Source: a virus
IMG/VR virus record: IMGVR_UViG_3300032293_002041
Span: 1-64,000 of that record
Reading direction: 5' to 3' (one strand)
DNA: 64,000 nt
Positions 35,539-43,327 of this stretch are shown here, piece by piece; position 1 is the first letter of the stretch; the number at the start of each line of letters is the position of its first letter. A program made the position numbers and the translations under genes. The notes beneath the pieces were generated by a model. The model did not search any database, was not told where the DNA came from, and saw only the letters and a program-made list of their open reading frames with translations.

Positions 35539-35819
35539 TGTCTCTTACTCAAGAACAAAAAGATCAGATTAATAATCTGCTTGATAATAGAGATAAAATA
35601 GTAGATAGTCTCTATCATATTGAGCGTATTTTAAAAACTTATTTTCCAGAAGAATTTGAAAGAGCCATTCAGTTTTACCTACCTCAAATAACAACGGCTC
35701 TCTATGAGGATAGGAAGTGGCTGAGTAGAGGTGAGTATAGTTTACAAAACACTATTGACAATCTAATGGAACGCTGTAAAATAGAACAAAGCAGCCAAGG
35801 TCTTAAGAAATTTATTTAA
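35538..35819 (+). CDS. helical hypothetical protein (93 aa)
   Basis: MSLTQEQKDQINNLLDNRDKIVDSLYHIERILKTYFPEEFERAIQFYLPQITTALYEDRKWL..., all-helical. The 'FPEEFExAxxFWLPQIxTALxxDxKWLxRG' pattern occurs in other phages. Function unknown. Confidence 0.65.
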   Translation: MSLTQEQKDQINNLLDNRDKIVDSLYHIERILKTYFPEEFERAIQFYLPQITTALYEDRKWLSRGEYSLQNTIDNLMERCKIEQSSQGLKKFI

Positions 35820-35831
35820 TTGGAGTTTCAA

Positions 35832-36179
35832 ATGGAAAATACATATAGTATTATTGATCTGAATGGATTTGCCGCAGCTATTCGTCAAGGTGCGGCAGAA
35901 TCTTTTTCTGAAAAATATGAAGAAAATCTTGATGACTTTATCTCTCTTGAACAGGTAATGGGTCTTGTAAAGTCTCAAAGTCTTGGTCTAGATGAGGATA
36001 ATTGTCATATCATTGATGAAGATATCTTTGATAACATTTTCAATGAGATTAGAGACTGGCTTTATGGTATCGGAATTGCTAAACTTGCAGCTAATGGAAG
36101 TGTAGAATGTGCTTGGGATGATGAATCTAATGAAATGGTATTTTGGCTCCCAAATAAGGATAGTTCCGCATCAACTTAA
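35832..36179 (+). CDS. hypothetical acidic protein (115 aa)
   Basis: ATG 35832 after ATTGGAGTTTCAA. Acidic, helical, with FISLEQVMGLVKSQSLGLDEDN and CAWDDESNEMVFW near the end. Not recognised. Confidence 0.6.
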   Translation: MENTYSIIDLNGFAAAIRQGAAESFSEKYEENLDDFISLEQVMGLVKSQSLGLDEDNCHIIDEDIFDNIFNEIRDWLYGIGIAKLAANGSVECAWDDESNEMVFWLPNKDSSAST

Positions 36180-36181
36180 TC

Positions 36182-36340
36182 ATGAACGAGAAACTTAAGA
36201 AGATTAAAGATCTGAAGGAAAAAATTCACGATCTTATAGAGTATCTTCATTCTGAGGCTTGTTATGCTTGCGGAGAAGCTGCTATACAGATTGAAAAATA
36301 TAAGCAAAAAATTAAAGATCTAGAAAGTAGTGAGGAATAA
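36182..36340 (+). CDS. coiled-coil protein with central CxxC (52 aa)
   Basis: MNEKLKKIKDLKEKIHDLIEYLHS, then CYACGEAA, then another helix: a helical hairpin with the CxxC at the turn, as in zinc-hook or antitoxin-like small proteins. Function unknown. Confidence 0.5.
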   Translation: MNEKLKKIKDLKEKIHDLIEYLHSEACYACGEAAIQIEKYKQKIKDLESSEE

Positions 36341-36342
36341 TT

Positions 36343-36564
36343 ATGCCACAAGCAATTCTAAAGTTTGATCTACCAGAAGAACAGTACGAATTTGATACTG
36401 TTATTCAAGCTAATGATGCTAAGAGAATGTTGTGGGATTTTTCTCAGCAGCTTAGGTCTTGGCAGAAATACAGCAATGACTTTACTGATTCTGGAGATGC
36501 TCTAGATAAAATTAGAACAGAGTTTCATAGGCTCCTCACTGATTATGGAGTCAACATAGATTAA
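36343..36564 (+). CDS. conserved phage protein (73 aa)
   Basis: MPQAILKFDLPEEQYEFDTVIQANDAKRMLWDFSQQLRSWQKY: the pattern 'KFxLPEExxEFxxAxxAxxxxxxLWDFDQxLRxxxKY' is widespread in phages and often sits in nucleotide-metabolism or replication regions. Role unknown. Confidence 0.7.
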   Translation: MPQAILKFDLPEEQYEFDTVIQANDAKRMLWDFSQQLRSWQKYSNDFTDSGDALDKIRTEFHRLLTDYGVNID

Positions 36565-36575
36565 TTCTCAAGGTC

Positions 36576-36604
36576 TTGACAGTGGTTGGTCGATAGGATA
36601 CAAT
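36576..36604 (+). promoter_or_regulatory. promoter of tRNA-Ile
   Basis: TTGACA 36576-36581, 17-bp spacer with CGATA, TACAAT 36599-36604. Confidence 0.75.
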
Positions 36605-36622
36605 ACGAAAGTTACACAACAC

Positions 36623-36698
36623 GCGGCACAAGGTAAGCCGGTAGCATCCGTCAATCTTATAAATTGATCATAGTCTGGTTCGACTCCAGAGTGCCGTA
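36623..36698 (+). tRNA. tRNA-Ile (TAT)
   Basis: Acceptor GCGGCAC/GTGCCGT, anticodon stem TCAAT/ATTGA with loop CTTATAA (TAT), T-arm TCTGG/CCAGA with TTCGACT. D-arm stem is weak. It reads AUA codons, which are frequent in the AT-rich part of the window. Confidence 0.8.
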
Positions 36699-36706
36699 TA
36701 GTTTTA

Positions 36707-37288
36707 TTATTGAGTAGAAGTCTTATTCTTAGCATGGTTATTTACAACATCTTGACACAAACGAATAAATTCGTCTTTAGTTAGACTATGCTTAGATTGA
36801 TTCGCTTCTTTACACGTTATACCACAATTATCTAAAGAATTATCTCCTCCCTTACTTATTGGAACTATATGGTCTAAATGATAGGATCGTCCATCTTCTA
36901 AGTTGATTGGCCTACCAGTCAAATAACAAACAGGATTATCTCCCAACTTATTCAGTAGATCTTGTGCTTTAAATAGTTGTTTTGTTTTTTTAGTTTTACG
37001 ATTCATAGAAAAAAACCTTATTTTAATGTTCAGTATTTTTAGAAAATGACGATCCTCAATATATGTTTCAATTCCAGAATAGGATCGACAACAAAATGCT
37101 TCAACTTTACTCTTAACAACATCAGATGATCTGCGTTTTCTTTGCCTATTATTCTTTTTTTCTTTTTGATTATCTCCACAATAGTAACTGATGGTTCCTT
37201 TAGAACATCCTAATTTAAGCTGAATATCATTGTATGAGTAGCCAGATTTTCTTAGTTCGACTATTTTAGATTTAAGTAGTTGTTTCAT
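36707..37288 (-). CDS. HTH-HNH homing-type endonuclease, minus strand (193 aa)
   Basis: N-terminal resolvase-like helix-turn-helix (IVELRKSGYSYNDIQLKLGCSKGTISYY, split in two helices, residues 9-36), a basic linker, then CYLTGRPINL...YHLDHIVPISKGGDNSLDN..., the HNH core with NQSKHSLTKDEF. Free-standing mobile endonuclease inserted against the local gene direction between tRNA-Ile and the tmRNA region. Confidence 0.88.
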   Translation of the reverse strand: MKQLLKSKIVELRKSGYSYNDIQLKLGCSKGTISYYCGDNQKEKKNNRQRKRRSSDVVKSKVEAFCCRSYSGIETYIEDRHFLKILNIKIRFFSMNRKTKKTKQLFKAQDLLNKLGDNPVCYLTGRPINLEDGRSYHLDHIVPISKGGDNSLDNCGITCKEANQSKHSLTKDEFIRLCQDVVNNHAKNKTSTQ

Positions 37289-37334
37289 TGAGTCGATCCT
37301 CCTACCATATAATACACACAGTACAATAAAAACA

Positions 37335-37517
37335 ATGAAATTTCAACCACTAACAGCTATTTTTGCAGGATTATTCCTAACATCATTGGGTTTTAATATT
37401 CTTTTGAATATAGAGATACAAAAGCTAAAAAAGATGGCAAACAAGCCAGCAAGGATTATTATAGAAAGACCACCGGAAATTGATATAAAACCAAAGGTTT
37501 GGGGGTATACTAAATAA
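37335..37517 (+). CDS. single-pass membrane protein (60 aa)
   Basis: Membrane helix near the N-terminus (LTAIFAGLFLTSLGFNILL), then a charged cytoplasmic or periplasmic tail containing ERPPEID. The tmRNA begins one base after the stop. Function unknown. Confidence 0.55.
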   Translation: MKFQPLTAIFAGLFLTSLGFNILLNIEIQKLKKMANKPARIIIERPPEIDIKPKVWGYTK

Positions 37518-37518
37518 C

Positions 37519-37871
37519 GGGCGATTCCTGGTATCGACAGGTAAAAAGAAATATAAATTGCATTGACTGGTTGATCGACCGGCCAGTATAAAAGTCGATT
37601 AAAAATGTTAATTGGCGAAGTTTCAACTCTCGCTCTCGCTGCCTAATTAATTAGGTAATGAGTGGGGCGGCATGAGCCTTATTACCAAATCATGATGACT
37701 CCGATAATCGGATATGGTAGTCCTACCAGACATAAATAGGAATGATGATTGTACTCAATCTGACACAGATAATTCTGATAGCTTTGTTATTTGTGTGATA
37801 ACAAGTAACTAACAATGTAGAAGTTTATGTAGACATTTACACTGGACGGGGTTCGATTCCCCAATCGTCCA
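37519..37871 (+). ncRNA. ssrA: transfer-messenger RNA (tmRNA, ~353 nt)
   Basis: 5' end GGGCGATTCCTGGTATCGACAGG and 3' end with T-arm GGACGGGGTTCGATTCCCC and ATCGTCC form the tRNA-like domain (GGGCGAT/ATCGTCC acceptor). The tag frame GGC GAA GTT ... GCT GCC TAA (37614-37646) would read GEVSTLALAA, ending in the canonical LAA. tmRNA rescues stalled ribosomes and tags their products for proteolysis; SmpB is not in this window. A phage-encoded copy is rare but known in large phages. Confidence 0.92.
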
Positions 37872-37894
37872 CTTGACTTTAATAAGAGACTATT

Positions 37895-39139
37895 ATGAAC
37901 CGTAGACATTTTTTAAATCACTCTGCTGCAATTTCATCATTGTCGGCATCTTCTTTATTCTTTACGGATTCTATTCTAGCAAATGCTAATGAGCTAAAAA
38001 AGAAGAATAAGAGTGCTATCCTTTTATGGATGAGCGGAGGCCCAAGCACTATTGATTTGTGGGATTTAAAACCTGGGTCTGCTACTGGTGGAATATTTAA
38101 GCCAGTATCAACAAGTGCTGATGGAATTCAAATATGTGAACATCTGCCACTAATGGCAAAACAAATGCACCACATGAATATTGTACGATCTATGAGTACA
38201 AGAGAAGCAGACCACATGAGAGGTCGCTATTATATGCACACAGGATATGTTCCTAATCCTAATATTGAACATCCAAGCTATGGTTCTGTTATTTCTCATG
38301 AATTAATGTCAACCATTCCCCAGCTAGATATTCCTCCGTTTGTTAGTATTGGCGGGCCTAGTATTGGTGCTGGATTTCTAGGAGCATCATATTCACCATT
38401 TGTTGTTAACTCTAATGGAACAGTTCGTGATCTTGATATGGGTATAGATAAGACCAAGCTAGATCAAAGACTACAAATGCTAAAGGTGATTGAAGATAAA
38501 TTCATTAATGAAAAACGTGGAGATTATGCTTCTGACCACTCTAAGCTTTTGACTAAAACAGTTAAGCTAATGACTAGTTCTCAGATGGATGTATTCAAAG
38601 TATCTAAAGAACCAAAAGAAGTTCAAGAAAGATATGGTAATACTGGATTTGGTCGAGGTTGTTTGATGGCAAGAAGATTGGTAGAGATGGGTGTTCCATT
38701 TATTGAGGTTGATCTTGGAGGATGGGATAATCATACTGACATTTTTAAGACTCTACAAGATCAGAAGTTACCAGAACTAGACAAAGCTATGAGTGCTTTG
38801 ATAAGTGATCTAAATGATAGAGGTCTACTACAGGATACTGCTATTATTTGTATGGGAGAATTTGGACGAACGCCAAATATAAACGGTAATGGTGGACGAG
38901 ATCATTGGGCTAAAAGTTGGAGTGTTGTTGTTGGTGGAGCAGGGTTTAATAGTGGTATGATTGTTGGAGAAACTAGCGGCGATGGTAAGGAAGTAATTAC
39001 CGAACCATATACATCACAAGATTTGATGGCAAGTGTTCTTAAATCACTAGGAATTTCATTAGAAACCAATTTTACTGCTAAAAATGGTAGACCAATGAGA
39101 ATTGCTAATAGTGGCAAACTTATTAAAGAATTATTTTAA
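37895..39139 (+). CDS. DUF1501 family protein with twin-arginine start (414 aa)
   Basis: MNRRHFLNHSAAISSL is a Tat-type signal, and the body has ILLWMSGGPSTIDLWDLKPG, HHMNIVRSMS, DHMRGRYYMHTGY, VDLGGWDNHTDIF, GEFGRTPNINGNGGRDHW: all DUF1501 hallmarks. The family is sulfatase/alkaline-phosphatase-like and expanded in Planctomycetes, usually paired with DUF1549/1553, which I do not see here. Probably exported; reaction unknown. It sits 24 bases after the tmRNA. Near full length for the family. Confidence 0.9.
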   Translation: MNRRHFLNHSAAISSLSASSLFFTDSILANANELKKKNKSAILLWMSGGPSTIDLWDLKPGSATGGIFKPVSTSADGIQICEHLPLMAKQMHHMNIVRSMSTREADHMRGRYYMHTGYVPNPNIEHPSYGSVISHELMSTIPQLDIPPFVSIGGPSIGAGFLGASYSPFVVNSNGTVRDLDMGIDKTKLDQRLQMLKVIEDKFINEKRGDYASDHSKLLTKTVKLMTSSQMDVFKVSKEPKEVQERYGNTGFGRGCLMARRLVEMGVPFIEVDLGGWDNHTDIFKTLQDQKLPELDKAMSALISDLNDRGLLQDTAIICMGEFGRTPNINGNGGRDHWAKSWSVVVGGAGFNSGMIVGETSGDGKEVITEPYTSQDLMASVLKSLGISLETNFTAKNGRPMRIANSGKLIKELF

Positions 39140-39151
39140 TATCTAATATTC

Positions 39152-39367
39152 ATGATAAACACAATTAAAGAACACCTAATAGAAAACAATATGACATATT
39201 ATCAGCATCTTAAATTTGCTGCTTTTCATGGGTTTGTGTGTTTAGTAGCTGGCTTGTGTTTGATTATTCATGCTCTTTTTCCATGCTGGTTTCAAACCTC
39301 TGGCAGCGATTTAGTTCAGTCTATGGCGATAGTATTTAAGAAACGAAACCGATTAGACGATACTTGA
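39152..39367 (+). CDS. DUF6356-like membrane protein (71 aa)
   Basis: ENNMTYYQHLKFAAFHGFVCLVAGLCLIIHALFPCWFQTSGSD matches the pattern of DUF6356 (YxxHxxFAxxFGxxxxxAGxxxxxHAxxPxxFxxTGS). One or two membrane helices. Role unknown. An alternative start is ATG 39191. The next promoter overlaps its stop. Confidence 0.65.
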   Translation: MINTIKEHLIENNMTYYQHLKFAAFHGFVCLVAGLCLIIHALFPCWFQTSGSDLVQSMAIVFKKRNRLDDT

Positions 39368-39392
39368 CAAAGGGGCTACCCTATGGTAGAAT
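39364..39392 (+). promoter_or_regulatory. promoter of the DNA ligase gene
   Basis: TTGACA 39364-39369, 17-bp spacer without CGATA, TAGAAT 39387-39392. Confidence 0.75.
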
Positions 39393-39417
39393 TGGGACAA
39401 CACAGGAGAAAATAAAA

Positions 39418-40719
39418 ATGTCGTTTGAGCATCTTAATGGTTTTGTTCGTGATCTGAAAGCAACTAGTAGTACACTTGATAAGGTTGGAATTATTGAGGA
39501 TTATACCTCCTCTAATGAGAGTGGAGCAAATTTTATTAAAAAGATTTTGCTATATACTTATCATCCTCTTTGGCAATATAATGTCACTAGTGATAATCTT
39601 AAAAAGAAGAGCCATCTGCGTGGCAAAGTCTACAAGTCTATATTTGATCTGTTGGACTCTTTGAAGAATAGAGAAATTACAGGTCATGATGCTATTGGAG
39701 CAGTTAATAGCTTTATTGACAACCAAAGAGAATACGAAGAACTCATTAATTGCATCATTGACAAGGATTTGAAAACCCGTGCTGGAGATAAGCTGATTAA
39801 TAAGGCTATTCCAGATCATATCCCAACATTTAGTGTTGCTCTAGCGGACAAGTATGTTCCTAAAATCGTAGACTGGAAGGATGGATGGTATGTTAGCAGG
39901 AAGATCGACGGAGCTAGATGTATTGCTATTGTTGATAGTAATGGTAACTCTACCTTTTATTCCCGCACTGGAAAAGTCTTTGATACTCTTGACGTTGTTA
40001 GCGGTGGGATTAAAGCTTTGGGACTTACTAATGTAGTTCTTGATGGAGAGCTTTGTCTTGTTGATGAAGATGGTAATGAGGATTTCCAAGGAGTAATGAA
40101 AGAGCTTCGCAAGAAAGATCATACTATTCCTAATCCTTCCTATAAGATTTTTGATATGATTACTCATGATGAGTTTTATAGTCAAAAGGGAGAAAAGAAC
40201 AGACCCTTTGGAATCAGACTCAAGAATCTTACAGAAGTTATGAAGAAGAACGAATGTCCATGCTTGACACTTCTGGAGCAATCCTTGATTAAGGATGAAA
40301 ACCATTTCCAAGAATTTGTCAAAGAATCTACTCAGAATGGCTGGGAGGGGCTTATGCTTCGATCAGATGCTCCATATAAAGGAAAACGATCCAAAGACCT
40401 ACTAAAATATAAGTCATTCTTTGATGATGAATATGAGGTTCTGGATACTGAAATGGGGCCATTCCGTTATGTTAAGGATGGTGCAGAATGTGAGGAAACT
40501 ATGTTGAGTTGTGTTATGATTCAGCATAAGGGGCATACTGTACGAGTTGGGTCTGGTTTTAGTATCGAACAAAGACAGGAATTTTATAAGAACCCTAAAA
40601 AAATTCTTGGAAAGATAATTTTGGTACAATACTTTGAGGAGACAGAGAATGAAAAAGGCGGTATTTCTTTGAGGTTTCCAACATTCAAATACCTATATGG
40701 AGATTCTAGAGATACCTAA
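39418..40719 (+). CDS. ATP-dependent DNA ligase (433 aa)
   Basis: The nucleotidyl-transfer Lys lies in SRKIDGARC (Lys about 162, motif I KxDGxR). Other ligase motifs: FYSRTGK (III), LDGELC (IIIa), NGWEGLMLR (IV) and LLKYKSFFDDEYEV (V). A ~140-residue N-terminal domain precedes the core and an OB-fold follows, as in mid-size phage/archaeal-type ligases. Seals nicks in phage DNA. ATG 39418 follows CAGGAGAAAATAAAA. Confidence 0.93.
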   Translation: MSFEHLNGFVRDLKATSSTLDKVGIIEDYTSSNESGANFIKKILLYTYHPLWQYNVTSDNLKKKSHLRGKVYKSIFDLLDSLKNREITGHDAIGAVNSFIDNQREYEELINCIIDKDLKTRAGDKLINKAIPDHIPTFSVALADKYVPKIVDWKDGWYVSRKIDGARCIAIVDSNGNSTFYSRTGKVFDTLDVVSGGIKALGLTNVVLDGELCLVDEDGNEDFQGVMKELRKKDHTIPNPSYKIFDMITHDEFYSQKGEKNRPFGIRLKNLTEVMKKNECPCLTLLEQSLIKDENHFQEFVKESTQNGWEGLMLRSDAPYKGKRSKDLLKYKSFFDDEYEVLDTEMGPFRYVKDGAECEETMLSCVMIQHKGHTVRVGSGFSIEQRQEFYKNPKKILGKIILVQYFEETENEKGGISLRFPTFKYLYGDSRDT

Positions 40720-40747
40720 TTGATCAGTTTCCAGTATGGTGTATACA
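40720..40747 (+). promoter_or_regulatory. weak promoter candidate
   Basis: TTGATC 40720-40725, 16-bp spacer, TATACA 40742-40747, at the ligase stop codon. Confidence 0.45.
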
Positions 40748-40774
40748 ATTATCCCGCCTTACTGGAGACATTAA

Positions 40775-41185
40775 ATGATCAAAATTGTTCTTCGCTCTCT
40801 TATATATCCATGGTTTATTTTATTTGTAGGATTTTCTATTGGTTTTATTTGTAACTCTGAATGGTTTGGTTATAAGTATGTTCTGATAGAAAGATCAGTA
40901 AGAAATATATTCTTCCCAATAAAGTATGATGAAAGAGTAGAAGAATGGGTTAAATCTAATGGACGATTAAGATTATGGGCAAACCTAGACTGTCCAAAAG
41001 ATTTTGAGATTGTTCATGAGTTTGTAAAAGGAGAAGAGCATTATTGGGCTGTTTATAAGACCAGAGACAATCTGGGTAAAGAAATTAAAGACATTGGTAG
41101 TGTTAGAGTTAAGTGGAAAACATGGGAATACTACTATAAATTAGACGAGATTATAGATAAGCACGGGTCTAGGAAATTAGATTGA
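40775..41185 (+). CDS. membrane-anchored hypothetical protein (136 aa)
   Basis: N-terminal membrane helix (YPWFILFVGFSIGFIC, residues 11-26) and a soluble beta-rich part with many Trp/Tyr (VRVKWKTWEYYYKLDEI). Ribosome-binding site CTGGAGACATTAA. Not recognised. Confidence 0.6.
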   Translation: MIKIVLRSLIYPWFILFVGFSIGFICNSEWFGYKYVLIERSVRNIFFPIKYDERVEEWVKSNGRLRLWANLDCPKDFEIVHEFVKGEEHYWAVYKTRDNLGKEIKDIGSVRVKWKTWEYYYKLDEIIDKHGSRKLD

Positions 41186-41200
41186 TTCAAGATGCGGGGC

Positions 41201-41229
41201 TTGACAAGACGATAGGACTAGTGTAGAAT
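41201..41229 (+). promoter_or_regulatory. sigma70-like promoter
   Basis: TTGACA 41201-41206, 17-bp spacer with CGATA, extended -10 GTGTAGAAT (TAGAAT 41224-41229). Confidence 0.8.
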
Positions 41230-41266
41230 ACGAGTATACACTTTGGAACTAAACTTTGAGGACACT

Positions 41267-41962
41267 ATGACAGAGATTGTTGTTGAGAAAAAACCGGTAG
41301 TGATGAGTACCAGCAAGGCCGATGAATTTTTTAAGAACTTTCCAAAAGACAAGGTAGTTGCTTATAAAGACTATTGGGAGAGTGTTCGCCCTAAGACTGA
41401 CGAAGATATTTTTCGTCGCTATCTCTTTAGTTTCATGAGCGTTCATACAACATGGAAATCCAATGTTAATGGATATAATGCTATCAAAAATTTTAGCGAT
41501 TGGACGGATAATAAGGAGACTCTGAGGGAGAAGATTAAGAACAGTGGTTGTGGACTCTATAATAATAGGACAAAATTTATTTGGGATTTTAAGGATCAAT
41601 TTTGGGCTAACCCTAAAGACTTCTATTTTACAGCTAAAAGAGGTCATGTTAAAAAGAGAGATAGTATTGTAAATAAGATCAGCGGCTTAGGTTCTGCAAA
41701 AATTTCATTTTCTTTGGAGCAAATTCATCCTAATGAATGTAGAGTATTCTGTGGAGATACTCATATGCTTGAATTGTATGGAATGAAAACTCTTACATAT
41801 CAGAGTAAAACAGGACTGGCTTTGTATAAGAAAATGGAAAGACATTGGAGTATTAATTGCGGAAAACTTAATGTTCCATTGTATATTGCTAGATGTATTT
41901 TTTGGGACGCAAAACAGAATAAGACTGATTCTCGTTATTGGTCATACGTTTTTGAAGATTAA
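41267..41962 (+). CDS. possible HhH-GPD DNA glycosylase-like protein (231 aa)
   Basis: VNKISGLGSAKISFSLE (about residues 137-153) looks like a helix-hairpin-helix (LxGLGxxKxSF), followed by an Asp-containing CGDTHM (about 168-173) where glycosylases have their catalytic Asp. The helical N-terminal half fits. No Fe-S Cys set and no clear catalytic Lys, so an inactive or divergent member is possible. ATG 41267 after TTTGAGGACACT. Confidence 0.45.
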   Translation: MTEIVVEKKPVVMSTSKADEFFKNFPKDKVVAYKDYWESVRPKTDEDIFRRYLFSFMSVHTTWKSNVNGYNAIKNFSDWTDNKETLREKIKNSGCGLYNNRTKFIWDFKDQFWANPKDFYFTAKRGHVKKRDSIVNKISGLGSAKISFSLEQIHPNECRVFCGDTHMLELYGMKTLTYQSKTGLALYKKMERHWSINCGKLNVPLYIARCIFWDAKQNKTDSRYWSYVFED

Positions 41963-41964
41963 TC

Positions 41965-42168
41965 ATGAGTCCAATGAGATTTCCTAGAGTTGCTATTGTT
42001 AAAGACAAAGAGATTATAGAATATGGTTATCTAAATAAAGATATGCCCCAAAGAGATGGGTCATATTTGTATGAAATTTATGGAGATTCATCAAGACTTT
42101 ATATGCTAACAGAGAGAGAGTTTTTACACGTTGGAGAAAATGATGAGCCAAAACGGCAAGGGTTCTAA
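41965..42168 (+). CDS. hypothetical protein (67 aa)
   Basis: MSPMRFPRVAIVKDKEIIEYGYLNKDMPQRDGSYLYEIYGD... beta-rich. Overlaps the next gene at its 3' end. Function unknown. Confidence 0.55.
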   Translation: MSPMRFPRVAIVKDKEIIEYGYLNKDMPQRDGSYLYEIYGDSSRLYMLTEREFLHVGENDEPKRQGF

Positions 42169-42271
42169 AAGACGAGCTAGTTTGGTTTCTCAGGATACTT
42201 GGGACAAAAACTACGAAAGAATTTTTAGAAAGAAAAAAGATGGGAAGCATAACAAATCTAAGCGCAAATAA
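42140..42271 (+). CDS. NGKGSKRR-type basic small protein (43 aa)
   Basis: Very basic: MMSQNGKGSKRRASLVSQDTW.. then NYERIFRKKK. The pattern 'NGKGSKRRPxxxxxxxxxNWDxIF' is one of the commonest tiny phage proteins and is of unknown function. Overlaps both neighbours. Confidence 0.6.
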   Translation: MMSQNGKGSKRRASLVSQDTWDKNYERIFRKKKDGKHNKSKRK

Positions 42272-42518
42272 AACACTATTCATTCCGTGTTCTTGTAAGA
42301 GTGAAATTTTAGTAATCGAATATGACCATGAAATTCAATTGGCTGATTTAGCAATATTTGAACATTATACAAATTATAGCAATAAGATGTCATTATGGCA
42401 GAGATTAAGGTACTGTTATAAGGTTTTATTTGAGAAAAAGCCATACGCAGATCAAATGGTGCTTGATAATAAACAACTCAAAGATTTACAAAAATTCCTA
42501 AATGGACTTAATCTTTAA
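42240..42518 (+). CDS. conserved phage protein with CxC start (92 aa)
   Basis: FIPCSCKSEILVIEYDHEIQLADLAIFEHYT...MSLWQRLRYCYKVLFEKKPYADQMVLDNKQLKDLQKFLN: matches a small phage family with 'CxCxSEILxIxYD...R.R..Y..L.G.PYxDQ'. Function unknown. Confidence 0.65.
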   Translation: MGSITNLSANKTLFIPCSCKSEILVIEYDHEIQLADLAIFEHYTNYSNKMSLWQRLRYCYKVLFEKKPYADQMVLDNKQLKDLQKFLNGLNL

Positions 42519-42563
42519 GGTGTATGATATAGGGTTATCAAACTCATATCAAGGAGGCTTGTC

Positions 42564-42779
42564 ATGATCCAAAAAAATACCACAACTTACATGACAGACG
42601 AATTAATTGGCAGAGTCAAGCATTTGCACACAGCTCTTAATCAGGCCGAAAAAATCATTAATACTCTTGAGATTGAGAATCAAAGACTAAAAGACGTTCT
42701 TGCTAACCTAGCGTCAGAAAATAACCAAGGTTACATTCTCGATAGCGAGTCTTTTAATGAGTCAGTGCTTACGGTCTAA
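42564..42779 (+). CDS. coiled-coil hypothetical protein (71 aa)
   Basis: ATG after AAGGAGGCTTGTC, a strong site. Residues 18-52 form heptads (LHTALNQAEKIINTLEIENQRLKDVL). No clear promoter is seen, only TATGATATAGGG upstream. Function unknown. Confidence 0.6.
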   Translation: MIQKNTTTYMTDELIGRVKHLHTALNQAEKIINTLEIENQRLKDVLANLASENNQGYILDSESFNESVLTV

Positions 42780-43041
42780 AGACAATAAGAATAAAAGAAT
42801 AATTACACAAGTTGGCGAATATGAATATCTGATTGAGGGAGAAAGCGACTGGGCAAAATTTGGTTGCCAGTCTGATATCTCAATAATTACTTCGGCTAAT
42901 TTAGATGGTGGCCCATTCCTATTAGTAGGAGATTCTTTTTTGGGCAAAGGAAGAATATCAGCAATACAAAATATTGACAGCGGAAGAGATGGCTATATCA
43001 TAATTAAGGTAACGCTTTACTCTCCAAAGGAACAAAAATGA
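42757..43041 (+). CDS. hypothetical protein (94 aa)
   Basis: Starts inside the previous gene. MSQCLRSKDNKNKRIITQVGEYEYLIEGESDWAKFGCQ... beta-rich middle with LDGGPFLLVGDSFLGKG. ATGA-coupled to the next gene. Not recognised. Confidence 0.55.
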   Translation: MSQCLRSKDNKNKRIITQVGEYEYLIEGESDWAKFGCQSDISIITSANLDGGPFLLVGDSFLGKGRISAIQNIDSGRDGYIIIKVTLYSPKEQK

Positions 43042-43163
43042 CTAACGAACTAATTCCAGTTATCGGCTATCATCAAGCAATGTTAATGTCTGGCTATACT
43101 GACTATCAAATACAACAACTAATTAAAGGCTCATCTCATGAATCAATTTCACAAAAGCAATAA
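43038..43163 (+). CDS. hypothetical protein (41 aa)
   Basis: ATGA-coupled; MTNELIPVIGYHQAMLMSGYTDYQIQQLI.. a short helix pair. Overlaps the PspC-like gene. Tentative. Confidence 0.45.
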   Translation: MTNELIPVIGYHQAMLMSGYTDYQIQQLIKGSSHESISQKQ

Positions 43164-43323
43164 AAACAGAGTTTTCTTTGGTGTTTGTGGGGGACTAGCA
43201 GAAAGTCTAGGACTAGATGTTTCTGTGGTAAGACTAGGTTTTGTTGCTGGAGCAATTTTTACTGGTAGTATCTTATTTTGGGCTTATTTACTAATGGCTT
43301 TGGTTTTGCCAACAGAGGATTAA
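43138..43323 (+). CDS. PspC-domain membrane protein (61 aa)
   Basis: NRVFFGVCGGLAESLGLDVSVVRLGFVAGAIFTGSILFWAYLLMALVLP is the PspC domain: an amphipathic GVCxGLAxxxGxDxxxVR motif followed by membrane helices. In bacteria PspC takes part in the phage-shock envelope-stress response. A phage copy could dampen or mimic that response (inference). Confidence 0.85.
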   Translation: MNQFHKSNKNRVFFGVCGGLAESLGLDVSVVRLGFVAGAIFTGSILFWAYLLMALVLPTED

Positions 43324-43327
43324 TTTA

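Noticed and set aside
39364-39417. Longer start for the DNA ligase (TTG at 39364)
   Set aside because: It lies on the -35 box of the ligase promoter; ATG 39418 has a strong ribosome-binding site after the transcript start.
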